Shown in pieces: positions 34,372-44,105 of a stretch of DNA of 64,000 bases. Location of the stretch: positions 1-64,000 of the forward strand of contig NZ_JAFKJN010000006.1 in NCBI RefSeq assembly GCF_017305915.1. The letters run 5' to 3'. Under the pieces are notes generated by a model. The model did not search any database and was not told the origin of the DNA. It was given only the letters and a program-made list of their open reading frames with translations. The stretch comes from Reyranella sp. GTDB lineage: Bacteria > Pseudomonadota > Alphaproteobacteria > Reyranellales > Reyranellaceae. The position numbers and the translations under genes were made by a program. Numbering within the stretch: position 1 is the first letter of the stretch; each line of letters starts with the position of its first letter.

Positions 34372-34801
34372 CTGCAGTCGACGCTGAAACTTGCACGCTC
34401 AAGTCGGCCGGATATCTTCCATAAAAATGCAAGATCTTCCGGCATTTCAGAGGCTGCGTACGTTGGTCCTCAAGACCGACCTGCCGATCGATAATGCCGA
34501 CGATACGCATCCTCCGGCTCCTTCCTTGCGTTCGAGCTCGGGGCCCAAGCAACCGTTCGGGTTCAGGAAGACACCGGGCCTGTTCCTCGCTCCGTCTCAG
34601 AATGCGAACTGTGGGGTCAACGGACTCAGGCCTGGCGGCGGATGGCCATTTAGATCGCCTTCCGCTCCGCCATTCTGCCAGAGATCCAACACACAAGGGG
34701 TCAAGAGTCCAACGTGCTGTCGCTTCTGACCCCTCTGTCAGCGTAAGACGCCGCCACCTCCCCATATGAATGGGGAGGGATGCTTGGCGCGCGTTGCCGC
34801 T
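34372..34801. other. Non-coding stretch with inverted repeats
   Basis: No credible gene is seen in these 430 bases. The first part is more A/T-rich than the surroundings. An inverted repeat AGGGGTCA/TGACCCCT (34695-34702 and 34726-34733, 23-nt loop) is followed by the palindromic repeat shared with base 128. These could end transcription of the regulator gene that finishes at 34802. Confidence 0.5.
34758..34781. repeat. Short palindromic intergenic repeat, copy 2
   Basis: Identical over 24 bases to 128-151. Here the stem is one base pair longer because a C precedes it. It lies 21 bp beyond the end of the regulator gene on the minus strand, in a position suited to a terminator or mRNA-stabilising hairpin. 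Confidence 0.7.
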
Positions 34802-35875
34802 CTAGCGATTGACGACCAGCCGGTCATAGAGATCCTCGGCCAGGCCGTAGAAGCCGCCCGCCGCCGCTTCGAGTTGCGGCCGGTCGAGCAGGCGCACGCG
34901 CCGCCGCTCCGAGCGCAGGGCCTGGCGGCCTTCCAGCGCATGCATCGCCACGGTCACGCCGGCGCGTCGCACGCCCAGCGCCTGCGCCAGGGCCTCGTGC
35001 GTCACCGCGACCTCGTTGACCTCCAGCCGGTCCGCCGCCATCAGCAGCCAGCGCGCCAGGCGCTGCTCGATGGTGGCTCGGCCGGTCGCCAGCGCGTTGG
35101 CGGAGATCTGCGACATCAGCGCGTGCACGTAGTGCAGCAGGTGCGCGCGCAGGCGCCGGTTCTCGAGCAGCGACGCCAGCGCCGGCGCCGGCACGCGCCA
35201 GGCCTCGCCCGGGAACAGCACGCTCGCCTCGCCCGCCGCGATGTCGCCATCAAGCAGCGCCATCGCCCCGACCAAACCCTCGCGGCCGACCAACCCAACC
35301 TCGATCCGGCGATCCGCCACCTGGGCGGCGAGGGAGATCACGCCACTCACCGGGAAGACCACGTAGCGCGCGGGCTCCGCCATCGTCTCGAGCACATCGC
35401 CGGCATGCAGCGGCACGCGCTCCAGGCAGGACTCGAAGAATGCCCAGTCCTCGTCGCCCAGCCTCTGCAGCAGCAGGTTGCCCCGCACGGGTCCGGGCTG
35501 GACCAGCGCGGTCAGCGCCGACTTCACCTGGCTCGCCTCGACCGGCTTGGTCACCAGCGGCGTGCCGCGAAAGGCCGGCGGAATGGCCGCCCCGCTGCCG
35601 TTCTCCATCAGGAAGCAGAACGGCACCTTGCGGCGCGTGAGCTCGGCGCAGAGCGGGAAGCTCTGGCAGCCGTTGAGGCTGATGTCGACGATCGCACCAT
35701 CGATGTCGCGTTTGGCGAGCAGCTCGAGCCCGCTTTCGACGCGTCCCACGGCGCCGGCGATGGCAAAGCCGCAGTCCTGCAGGATGTCGCAGACGGTCTT
35801 GGCGATGAGGTAATTGCCCTCGACGACGAGAATGCGCGGCTTGGCCGCCTGCGAGTCACTTGCAGCGATCGTCAT
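34802..35875 (-). CDS. REC-Crp fusion transcriptional regulator
   Basis: The protein has 357 residues. Residues 14-125 form a receiver domain: RILVVEGNYLIAKTV, phosphoacceptor D64 (AIVDISLNG) and K110 (PLVTKPVE). Residues about 130-245 resemble a Crp cyclic-nucleotide-type beta barrel (RYVVFPVSGVISLAAQVADR, VGREGLVGAMALLDGD), and the C-terminus is a Crp-type winged HTH (TIEQRLARWLLMAADRL, ALAQALGVRRAGVTVAMHAL). The usual acidic pair before the first helix is E19-G20, so the Mg site is partly degenerate. It is divergent from the RND efflux operon across 271 bp and is a good candidate for its regulator. Confidence 0.85.
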   Translation of the reverse strand: MTIAASDSQAAKPRILVVEGNYLIAKTVCDILQDCGFAIAGAVGRVESGLELLAKRDIDGAIVDISLNGCQSFPLCAELTRRKVPFCFLMENGSGAAIPPAFRGTPLVTKPVEASQVKSALTALVQPGPVRGNLLLQRLGDEDWAFFESCLERVPLHAGDVLETMAEPARYVVFPVSGVISLAAQVADRRIEVGLVGREGLVGAMALLDGDIAAGEASVLFPGEAWRVPAPALASLLENRRLRAHLLHYVHALMSQISANALATGRATIEQRLARWLLMAADRLEVNEVAVTHEALAQALGVRRAGVTVAMHALEGRQALRSERRRVRLLDRPQLEAAAGGFYGLAEDLYDRLVVNR

Positions 35876-36146
35876 CGCGAACACCCCACTTTTAATCGGC
35901 CTGACAGGACAAACGCCGCGACGCCGAGTGAGGTTCAGAATTGCTTGCGGACGAATCAGCGCGCCGCGCGTCACCAGGGATGAAAGCGATCGCCGGTTAC
36001 ATCGGCCATACCAAGCGTTCGTTACCGCATCCCTTTGGACCTTCACGCGTTTTTGAGTCCTGAAGCGGCGATCTGCCCCGCGAAAAGCCTCGCGTCCGAC
36101 ACAAACGGGTCTCAAGTCTGTCGCGGGCGATGCGGGAGTTTGGCGG
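35876..36146. promoter_or_regulatory. Divergent promoter region, REC-Crp regulator / RND efflux operon
   Basis: These 271 non-coding bases lie between divergent starts and must contain both promoters. I see no clear palindromic operator by eye. The efflux side ends with GGGAGTTTGGCGG before ATG 36147. Confidence 0.4.
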
Positions 36147-37343
36147 ATGGCGAAGGCGAAAAAGTCGCGATGGGCGATTGTCGGCGTTTTGCTGGTGATT
36201 GCCGCCGCCGGCTATTTCTTCATCGACCAGGCCGAGCGGGACAAGGCGCGCGCTGCGGCCGCCAACGCGCCGTCGCCCGGCATCCCGGTGACGGTCGGCG
36301 TCGCCGAGCAGCGCGACATGCCGGTCTACGTCCGCGGCATCGGCACCGTGCAGGCCTACAAGACGGTTACGGTGAAGAGCCGCGTCGACGGCCAGATCGT
36401 CAAGGTGTCGTTCGAAGAAGGCCAGGAGGTGAAGGCCGGCGATCCGCTGTTCCAGATCGATGTGCGGCCATTCCAGGCCACGCTCGACCAGGCGACCGCC
36501 AACAAGCAGCGCGACCAGGCGCAGCTGGCCGGTGCGCAGGCCGACCTCGACCGCTTCAGCAAGCTGGTCGGCCGGGGCTTCCAGTCGCGCCAGAGCGTCG
36601 ACCAGCAGACCGCGACGGTCGACGCGCTGAAGGGCTCGATCGCGGCCGACGAGGCGGCGATCGAGACCGCCAAGCTCAATCTCGACTACGCGAACATCCG
36701 CTCGCCGGTCGACGGTCGCACCGGCTCGCGCCTGGTCGATCTCGGCAATCTCATCCAGGCCGGCCAGAACACCGCGCTGGTCACCGTCACGCAGATCAAG
36801 CCGATCTACGTCAACTTCACGGTGCCGCAGGATCAGACCGACGCGATCCGTACCAACCAGGCCAAGGGCCCGCTCACCGTCGTCGCCTATGCCAGCGACG
36901 ACAAGACCGAGCTCAGCCGCGGCACGGTGACCCTGATCGACAACCAAATCGACTCCACCACCGGCACGCTGCGGCTCAAGGGCACGTTCGGCAACGCCGA
37001 CGAGCGGCTGTGGCCGGGCGAGTTCGTCAACGCGCGCCTGATCCTGTCGACGCGCAAGGGCGCGGTGACCGTGCCGCAGCGCACGGTGATGCAGGGCGCC
37101 GACGATTCCTACATCTATGTCGTGAAGCCCGACAGCACGGTCGAGCGGCGCACCGTCAAGGTGGCGATGTCGCAGGACGGCGTGGCGGCGATCGAGACGG
37201 GCCTGGCGCTGGGCGAGAAGGTCGTGGTCGACGGCCAGTACCGGCTGACCAACGGCGCCCGCGTCAGGCTCGACACGCCCCCACCCGGCCAATCCAGGCC
37301 CGACCAGCCTGCGGCCGCGCAGACGGCGCACGGCAAGGACTGA
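36147..37343 (+). CDS. RND efflux periplasmic adaptor (membrane fusion protein)
   Basis: The protein has 398 residues. An N-terminal membrane anchor (WAIVGVLLVIAAAGYFFI) is followed by the lipoyl half-motif VKSRVDGQIVKVSFEEGQEV, a coiled-coil hairpin (about 105-160, QRDQAQLAGAQADLDRFSKL), the second lipoyl half (LDYANIRSPVDGRTGSRLVD), and beta-barrel/MP domains. This matches the MdtA/AcrA family. It links the inner-membrane pump to an outer-membrane channel; no TolC-like gene is adjacent. It is followed 5 bp later by the pump. Confidence 0.93.
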   Translation: MAKAKKSRWAIVGVLLVIAAAGYFFIDQAERDKARAAAANAPSPGIPVTVGVAEQRDMPVYVRGIGTVQAYKTVTVKSRVDGQIVKVSFEEGQEVKAGDPLFQIDVRPFQATLDQATANKQRDQAQLAGAQADLDRFSKLVGRGFQSRQSVDQQTATVDALKGSIAADEAAIETAKLNLDYANIRSPVDGRTGSRLVDLGNLIQAGQNTALVTVTQIKPIYVNFTVPQDQTDAIRTNQAKGPLTVVAYASDDKTELSRGTVTLIDNQIDSTTGTLRLKGTFGNADERLWPGEFVNARLILSTRKGAVTVPQRTVMQGADDSYIYVVKPDSTVERRTVKVAMSQDGVAAIETGLALGEKVVVDGQYRLTNGARVRLDTPPPGQSRPDQPAAAQTAHGKD

Positions 37344-37348
37344 GTTCC

Positions 37349-40300
37349 GTGAACATCTCCGAGAGCTTCATCCGGCGGCCGATCGCCACCTCGCTGATGA
37401 TGCTCGGCCTGCTGGTGTTCGGCGCGGCCACCTACAATCTGCTGCCGGTGGCGGCGCTGCCCAACGTCGATTTCCCGACCATCACCGTGTCGGCGACGCT
37501 GCCCGGCGCCAGCCCGGAGACGATGGCGTCGTCGGTCGCCACGCCGCTCGAGCAGCAGTTCGCGGCGATCCCGGGCCTCGCCTCGATGAACTCGACCAGC
37601 GGGCTGGGCAGCACCTCGATCACCCTGCAGTTCGACCTCAACCGCGCGATCGACGGTGCCGCCACCGACGTCCAAACCGCGATCAATGCCGCGAGCGGCC
37701 TTCTCCCGAAGGACCTGCCCAACCCGCCGACCTACCGCAAGGTCAACCCGGCCGACCGCGCCATCCTGATCTACGCCGTATCGTCCGAGGACCTGCCGAT
37801 CTACAAGGTCGACGACTACGCCTTCACCATCCTGGCGCAGAAGATCTCGGCGGTGACCGGCGTCAGCCAGGTGCTGGTCGCGGGCCAGCAGGACTTCGCG
37901 GTGCGGGTGCAGGCCAACCCGGCGGCCCTCGCCGCGCATGGCATCGCGCTCGAGGACGTGCGCAACTCGATCGCCAACGCCACCGTCAACCAGGCCAAGG
38001 GCAACCTCGAGAACGCCCATCAGCAGGCGACGATCGACACCAACGACCAGCTGTTCAACGCCGCCGCTTACCAGAACATCATCGTCGCCTACCGCAACGG
38101 CGCGCCGGTCAAGCTGCAGGACATCGCCCAGGTGGTCGACGCCACCAAGTCGCCGCGCAACGGCGCCTGGTACAACGGCAAGCGCTCCGAGCTGCTGCTG
38201 ATCTTCCGCCAGCCCGGCGCCAACACCGTCGAGATCGTCGACCGCATCAAGGCGATGATGCCGCGCATGCTGGCCTCGATCCCGAAGGCCGTGCATGTCG
38301 AGCTGATGTCGGACCGCTCGCAGTCGATCCGCGATTCGGTGTTCGACGTCGAGTTCACGCTCTGCCTGACGGTCGGCCTGGTGGTGATGGTGATCTTCAT
38401 CTTCCTGCGCCACTTCTGGGCGACCGTGATCCCGTCGATCACCGTGCCGCTCGCCATCGTCGGCACCTTCGGCGTGATGTATGTCTGCGGCTACTCGATC
38501 GACAACCTGTCGCTGATGGGCCTCACCATCGCCGTCGGCTTCGTGGTCGACGACGCGATCGTGATGATCGAGAACATCGTCCGGTACCTCGAGGAGGGCG
38601 AACGGCCGTTCGATGCGGCGCTCAAGGGTGCGGGCCAGATCGGCTTCACCATCATCTCGATCACCTTCTCGCTGATCGCGGTGTTCATCCCGCTGCTGTT
38701 CATGGGCGGCATTGTCGGTCGGCTGTTCCGCGAGTTCGCGGTGGTGGTCACCGTTGCCGTCGTCATGTCGGCCTTCGTGTCGCTGACGCTGACGCCGGTG
38801 ATGTGCTCGCGGTTCCTCAAGCGCGAGAGCCACGACAAGAAGCGCGGCCGACTGAACCAGATGGCCGAGGACGCCTTCGACGCCTCGGTGCGCTTCTACG
38901 ATCGCGGCCTGCAATGGGTGCTGCGGCACCAGTTCCCCGCCCTGCTCGCGACCATCGCCCTGATCGGGGTCACCGGCTGGCTCTACGTCATCATCCCCAA
39001 GGGCTTCTTCCCCGAGCAGGACACCGGCTTCATCTTCGGCCAGGCCGAGGCGCGGCAGGACATCTCCTTCGAGGCGATGGCCGACCTCAGCAACCGGCTC
39101 GCCGCGATCATCCAGAAGGAACCCGGTGTCGATGGCGTGGTCGGCTTCGTGGGCTCGACCGGCGGCAACTCGTCGGAGAACACCGCCCGCATGTTCATCC
39201 AGCTGAAGCCGTTCTCCGAGCGCGACGCGTCGGCGCAGCAGATCATCCAGCGGCTGCGACCGAAAGTGGCACAAGTGCCGGGCGTAAAATACTTCATGCA
39301 GGCCGGACAGGACATCAATGTCGGCGGCCGCCTCAGCAAGACCCAGTATCAGTACACGCTGACCTCGACCGACAGCGGCGAGCTGAACCACTGGGCGCCG
39401 ATCATCGAGCAGGCGATGGGCAAGCTGCCCGGCCTGCAGGACGTCACGTCCGACCAGCAGATCGCCTCGCCGCACATCGCCGTCGACATCGACCGCGACA
39501 CCGCCTCGCGGCTCGGCCTGTCACTGTCGCAGATCGACCAGACGCTGTACGACGCCTTCGGCCAGCGCCAGGTCGCGACGATCTACACCTCGAGCACGCA
39601 GTACAAGGTGGTGCTGGAGGTGATGCCCCAGTTCCAGACCGATCAAGCGGCGCTGTCGCGCATCTACGTCACCGGCACCGGCGGCGCCCAGGTGCCGCTG
39701 GGCACGGTCGCCAAGTTCAGCAACAAGATCGCGCCGCTCACCATCAACCATCAGGGCCAGTTCCCAGCGGTCACGATCTCCTTCAACCTGGCGCCCGGCA
39801 CCGCGCTCGGCCAGGCGGTCGAGCGCATCCAGCAGATACAGCGCGATCTGCACGTGCCGATCACCGTCGACGGCACCTTCCAGGGCACGGCTCAGGCCTT
39901 CCAGTCGTCGCTCTCCTCGACGCCGCTGCTGGTCGCCGCCGCCATCCTCGCCGTCTACATCGTGCTCGGCATGCTCTACGAGAGCTACGTCCACCCGGTC
40001 ACGATCCTGTCGGCACTGCCGTCCGCCGGCGTCGGCGCGCTGCTGGCGCTGATGCTGTTCGGCTACGATCTGAGCGTGATCGCGCTGATCGGCATCATCC
40101 TGCTGATCGGCATCGTCAAGAAGAACGCCATCATGATGATCGACTTCGCGCTGGAGGCCGAGCGCGAGCACGGCAAGAGCCCGATCGAGGCGATCCACGA
40201 GGCCTGCCTGCTGCGCTTCCGGCCGATCATGATGACGACCTTCGCCGCGATCGGCGGCGGCCTGCCGCTGGCCGTCGGCTCGGGCGCGGGCTCGGAGCTG

Positions 40301-40507
40301 CGCCGGCCGCTCGGCATCGCCATCGTCGGCGGTCTGCTGGTGTCGCAGTGGCTGACGCTCTACACGACGCCGGTCGTCTATCTCTATCTCGATCGCTTCG
40401 CCCACTGGCTGAGCGGCAAGCAGCGCCGGCCGGCGGGCGAGATCCCCGAGGCCGTGCCGGCCGCGGCGCACAATGCCGACGTCGCCGGCACGAAGGCAGC
40501 CGACTGA
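37349..40507 (+). CDS. RND efflux transporter permease (AcrB/MdtB-type, HAE1)
   Basis: A 1052-residue, 12-helix pump. It opens with NISESFIRRPIATSLMMLGL and the porter segment PNVDFPTITVSATLPGASPE. The proton-relay pair in TM4 is seen in IAVGFVVDDAIVMIENIVRY, and TM10-11 hold LIGIVKKNAIMMIDFALEAE. The size is typical. GTG 37349 lies 5 bp after the adaptor stop; an upstream extension in frame overlaps the adaptor and is not used. It expels drugs or other amphiphiles using the proton gradient; sequence does not reveal specificity. Confidence 0.95.
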   Translation: MNISESFIRRPIATSLMMLGLLVFGAATYNLLPVAALPNVDFPTITVSATLPGASPETMASSVATPLEQQFAAIPGLASMNSTSGLGSTSITLQFDLNRAIDGAATDVQTAINAASGLLPKDLPNPPTYRKVNPADRAILIYAVSSEDLPIYKVDDYAFTILAQKISAVTGVSQVLVAGQQDFAVRVQANPAALAAHGIALEDVRNSIANATVNQAKGNLENAHQQATIDTNDQLFNAAAYQNIIVAYRNGAPVKLQDIAQVVDATKSPRNGAWYNGKRSELLLIFRQPGANTVEIVDRIKAMMPRMLASIPKAVHVELMSDRSQSIRDSVFDVEFTLCLTVGLVVMVIFIFLRHFWATVIPSITVPLAIVGTFGVMYVCGYSIDNLSLMGLTIAVGFVVDDAIVMIENIVRYLEEGERPFDAALKGAGQIGFTIISITFSLIAVFIPLLFMGGIVGRLFREFAVVVTVAVVMSAFVSLTLTPVMCSRFLKRESHDKKRGRLNQMAEDAFDASVRFYDRGLQWVLRHQFPALLATIALIGVTGWLYVIIPKGFFPEQDTGFIFGQAEARQDISFEAMADLSNRLAAIIQKEPGVDGVVGFVGSTGGNSSENTARMFIQLKPFSERDASAQQIIQRLRPKVAQVPGVKYFMQAGQDINVGGRLSKTQYQYTLTSTDSGELNHWAPIIEQAMGKLPGLQDVTSDQQIASPHIAVDIDRDTASRLGLSLSQIDQTLYDAFGQRQVATIYTSSTQYKVVLEVMPQFQTDQAALSRIYVTGTGGAQVPLGTVAKFSNKIAPLTINHQGQFPAVTISFNLAPGTALGQAVERIQQIQRDLHVPITVDGTFQGTAQAFQSSLSSTPLLVAAAILAVYIVLGMLYESYVHPVTILSALPSAGVGALLALMLFGYDLSVIALIGIILLIGIVKKNAIMMIDFALEAEREHGKSPIEAIHEACLLRFRPIMMTTFAAIGGGLPLAVGSGAGSELRRPLGIAIVGGLLVSQWLTLYTTPVVYLYLDRFAHWLSGKQRRPAGEIPEAVPAAAHNADVAGTKAAD

Positions 40508-40749
40508 TGCCGGAACGTGAAGGCGGCTACGAACGCGAAGAATATCTCGAGCAGGAAGAGGAGGAGCGCGAGTCCGCCGGCCGGCGCAAGAGCGTGATCG
40601 CGCTGGCGATCATGGCGGTGCTGGTGGTCGCGGGCATCGTCCTGGTCGACCGCCTGCGCGAGGTGTCGGCAGTGCAGGACTGCCTGATGACCCGCGCCAC
40701 CAACTGCAACGATCTGGTGCAGCCGCCCCGACCCGCAAGCGTGCGCTAA
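40507..40749 (+). CDS. Small single-pass membrane protein of the RND operon
   Basis: An 80-residue protein. The N-terminus is very acidic with a basic patch (REEYLEQEEEERESAGRRKS), followed by one helix (VIALAIMAVLVVAGIVLVDR). A short outer tail has two cysteines in QDCLMTRATNCND, likely a disulfide in the periplasm. Its start overlaps the pump stop (TGATG), so it is translated with the pump and may be an accessory subunit, in the manner of AcrZ, though not homologous to it by eye. Confidence 0.75.
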   Translation: MPEREGGYEREEYLEQEEEERESAGRRKSVIALAIMAVLVVAGIVLVDRLREVSAVQDCLMTRATNCNDLVQPPRPASVR

Positions 40750-40783
40750 CTCTCGCCGGACCGCGGGCCGGCATGAGCAGCGC

Positions 40784-41716
40784 CTATCCCGGCCGGCGGC
40801 GGGCCTTCCACCACGCGCTGAACTCGCCGACCAGGCCGCGCCGCGCGCCGAGCACGATCACGACGAAGATCACGCCCTGGATCACCAGCACGAGCTGGCC
40901 GACGAAGGCGAGATAGTCCTGCATGGCGATGACCACGAAGGCGCCGATCACTGGGCCGGTGATGGTGCCGAGTCCGCCGATCAGCGCCATCAGCACGACC
41001 TCGCCCGAGGTGCCGGCGCTGACGTCGGTCAGGGTGGCGAAGTGCACGACCATCGCCTTGGTCGCGCCGGCGAGACCCGCGACCGCGGCCGAGAGCACGA
41101 AGGCCAGCAGCTTGTAGCGGTCGGCCTCGTAGCCCAGCGACACGGCGCGCTGCTCGTTGTCGCGGATCGCCTTCAGCACCTGGCCGAACGGCGAATGGAT
41201 GAAGCGGTAGATCGCGCCGTAGCCGAACAGGAAGATCACCAGCACGATGTAATACATGCCGTAATCGTTCTCGGTCGGGATGACGCCGAGCAGCGGCTTG
41301 CGCGGGATGCCCTGCAGGCCGTCCTCGCCGCCGGTGAACGGCATCTGGACGCAGAGGAAGTAGACCATCTGCGCGAAGGCGAGCGTGATCATCGCGAAGT
41401 AGATGCCCTGGCGGCGGATCGCCAGCGCGCCGGTGACCAGGCCGAGGGCGGCGGCGCCGAGCACGCCCGCCAGCAGCCCGAACTCCATCGGCCAGTTCCA
41501 GACCTTGACGGTGTGGCCGAAGAAGTAGGCCGCCATGCCGAAGAACATGGCATGACCGAAGCTCATCAGGCCGGCATAGCCCAGCAGCAGGTTGAAGGCG
41601 CAGGCGAACAGCGCAAAGCACAGCGCCTTCATCAGGAAGACGGGATAGAACACCCACGGCGCCGCCAGCGCGGCGATCGCGACGACGATGGCGATGAGGA
41701 GGCGGTTGCCGCTCAT
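40784..41716 (-). CDS. livM: Branched-chain amino acid ABC transporter permease LivM
   Basis: A 310-residue membrane protein with the LivM signatures NLLLGYAGLMSFGHAMFFGM, IRRQGIYFAMITLAFAQMVY, and the EAA-like loop KAIRDNEQRAVSLGYEADRY. It lacks the N-terminal extension of E. coli LivM. Its start overlaps the LivH stop by 4 nt, so they are coupled. It is the last gene of the minus-strand order livG-livF-livH-livM. Confidence 0.92.
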   Translation of the reverse strand: MSGNRLLIAIVVAIAALAAPWVFYPVFLMKALCFALFACAFNLLLGYAGLMSFGHAMFFGMAAYFFGHTVKVWNWPMEFGLLAGVLGAAALGLVTGALAIRRQGIYFAMITLAFAQMVYFLCVQMPFTGGEDGLQGIPRKPLLGVIPTENDYGMYYIVLVIFLFGYGAIYRFIHSPFGQVLKAIRDNEQRAVSLGYEADRYKLLAFVLSAAVAGLAGATKAMVVHFATLTDVSAGTSGEVVLMALIGGLGTITGPVIGAFVVIAMQDYLAFVGQLVLVIQGVIFVVIVLGARRGLVGEFSAWWKARRRPG

Positions 41717-42603
41717 TTGGTCTGCCCGAACAGGCCGGCCGGCTTGATCAGCAGCACCAGCGCCATGACGACGAAGATCACCGTGTTGGAAGCCGGCGGA
41801 CAGGCCACTTTCGTAAATCCCTCGACGATTCCCAGGCCGAAGCCGGTGACGATCGAGCCCATGATCGAGCCCATGCCGCCGATCACCACCACCGCGAACA
41901 CGACCAGCACCAGGTTGGTGCCCATCAGCGCCGAGACCTGCTGAATCGGCGCCGCCAGCACGCCCGCCATCGCCGCGAGCCCGACGCCCAAACCGTAAGT
42001 GAGGGTGATCAGACGCGGCACGTTGATGCCGAAGGACTGCACCAGCGTCGGGTTCTCGGTCGCGGCGCGCAGATAGGCGCCGAGCTTGGTGCGCTCGATG
42101 GCGTACCAGGTGGTGAGGCAGATTACGAGCGCCGCCACCACGACGAAGCCGCGGTAGCTCGGCAGGAACATGAAGCCGAGATTGTAGCCGCCGGGGATCG
42201 GGCTCTGGTACGGCGCGCCCGACGAACCCCACTTCCACTGGAACAGGCCCTCGATGATCAGCGCCAGGCCGAAGGTCAGCAGGAAGCCGTAGAGATGGTC
42301 GAGGTGATAGATGCGTTTCAGCATCAACCGCTCGAGCAGAATGCCGAACAGCCCGACCACGATCGGCGACAGAATCAGCGCGAACCAGAACGGGATGTTG
42401 AGCTCGGTCAGCATCAGCCAGGCGGCGAACGCGCCCATCATGTACTGCGCGCCGTGCGTGAAGTTGATCACGTTCAGCATGCCGAAGATCACGGCGAGGC
42501 CCAGGCTCAGCATGGCGTAGAAGGCGCCGTTGATCAGGCCGAGCAGCAGCTGGCTGAACAGCAGCTGGGTCGAGACCTCAATCGACAGGCTACACGTACC
42601 CAT
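41713..42603 (-). CDS. livH: Branched-chain amino acid ABC transporter permease LivH
   Basis: A 296-residue permease with LLLGLINGAFYAMLSLGLAV, IFGMLNVINFTHGAQYMMGA, and the EAA-like loop LRAATENPTLVQSFGINVPR. It forms the heterodimeric channel with LivM. It starts 5 bp below the LivF stop and overlaps livM by 4 nt. Substrates of such systems range from leucine/isoleucine/valine to urea and short-chain amides. Confidence 0.92.
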   Translation of the reverse strand: MGTCSLSIEVSTQLLFSQLLLGLINGAFYAMLSLGLAVIFGMLNVINFTHGAQYMMGAFAAWLMLTELNIPFWFALILSPIVVGLFGILLERLMLKRIYHLDHLYGFLLTFGLALIIEGLFQWKWGSSGAPYQSPIPGGYNLGFMFLPSYRGFVVVAALVICLTTWYAIERTKLGAYLRAATENPTLVQSFGINVPRLITLTYGLGVGLAAMAGVLAAPIQQVSALMGTNLVLVVFAVVVIGGMGSIMGSIVTGFGLGIVEGFTKVACPPASNTVIFVVMALVLLIKPAGLFGQTK

Positions 42604-42608
42604 TGCAC

Positions 42609-43305
<697 letters not shown>

Positions 43306-43313
<8 letters not shown>

Positions 43314-44064
43314 GGCCGGTTCCGACATAGGCTTCGACGACCTGCGGGTTCTTCGACACCGTGTCGTACGGCCCCTCGGCCAGCACCTCGCCGCGCGCCA
43401 GCACGGTGATGGTGTCGGAGAGGTCGGCGACCACGCTCATGTTGTGCTCGACCATCAGCACGGTGCGGTCCTTGGCGACAGTGCGGATCAGCGCGGCGAT
43501 GCGCTTGATGTCCTCCTGGCCGAGGCCAGCCATCGGCTCGTCGAGCAGCATCATCTCGGGATCGAGCGCCAGCGTCGTGGCGATCTCCAGCGCGCGCTTG
43601 CGGCCATAGGGCAGCTCGACGGCCGGCAGCTCCGCGAACGCCGTGAGGCCGACCGCCTCGACCAGCTCCGAGGCGCGGCCGTTGAGCTGGTCGAGGACCC
43701 GCTCGGAGCGCCAGAAGACCAGCGAATTGCGCAGCCGGCGCTGCAGCGCGACCCGCACGTTCTCGCGCACCGACAAGTGCGGGAACACCGCCGAGATTTG
43801 GAACGAGCGCGCCAAACCCATGCGCGCGATTGCCGCAGGCGAGGAACCGGTGATCTCCCGACCGTTGAACTCGATGCGTCCCGCGGTGGGCGTCAGGAAG
43901 TGGGTCAAGAGGTTGAAGCAGGTGGTCTTGCCCGCCCCGTTAGGCCCGATGAGCGCATGGATCGTATGGCGGCGAACGCGCAGATTCACGTCCTTCACCG
44001 CGACGAATCCCTTGAACTCCTTGGTCAGTCCCTGGGCTCCCAGAATTATTTCTTGTTGTGCCAT
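43306..44064 (-). CDS. livG: Branched-chain amino acid ABC transporter ATP-binding protein LivG
   Basis: A 252-residue ATPase. Walker A is LIGPNGAGKTTCFNLLTHF, Walker B is MMLLDEPMAGLGQED, and the switch histidine is in TVLMVEHNMSVVADLSD. The signature LSYG/LSGGQ position reads LPYGRKRALEIATTL, an accepted variant in LivG proteins. The ATG at 44064 follows GGGAGGCT. It is the first gene of the four-gene import operon. A decayed membrane gene is divergent. Confidence 0.92.
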
Positions 44065-44105
44065 AGCCTCCCTATGGGCCGCGACTAAATCGAAGCTTTT
44101 CTGCG

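Noticed and set aside
34325..34765. 146-residue minus-strand frame
   Set aside because: No ribosome site, no motif and unusual composition; it crosses inverted repeats and the end of another gene.
37115..39475. 786-residue frame on the minus strand
   Set aside because: It lies antisense to the RND pump, and its Asp/Arg/His-rich composition is typical of antisense frames in G+C-rich coding DNA.
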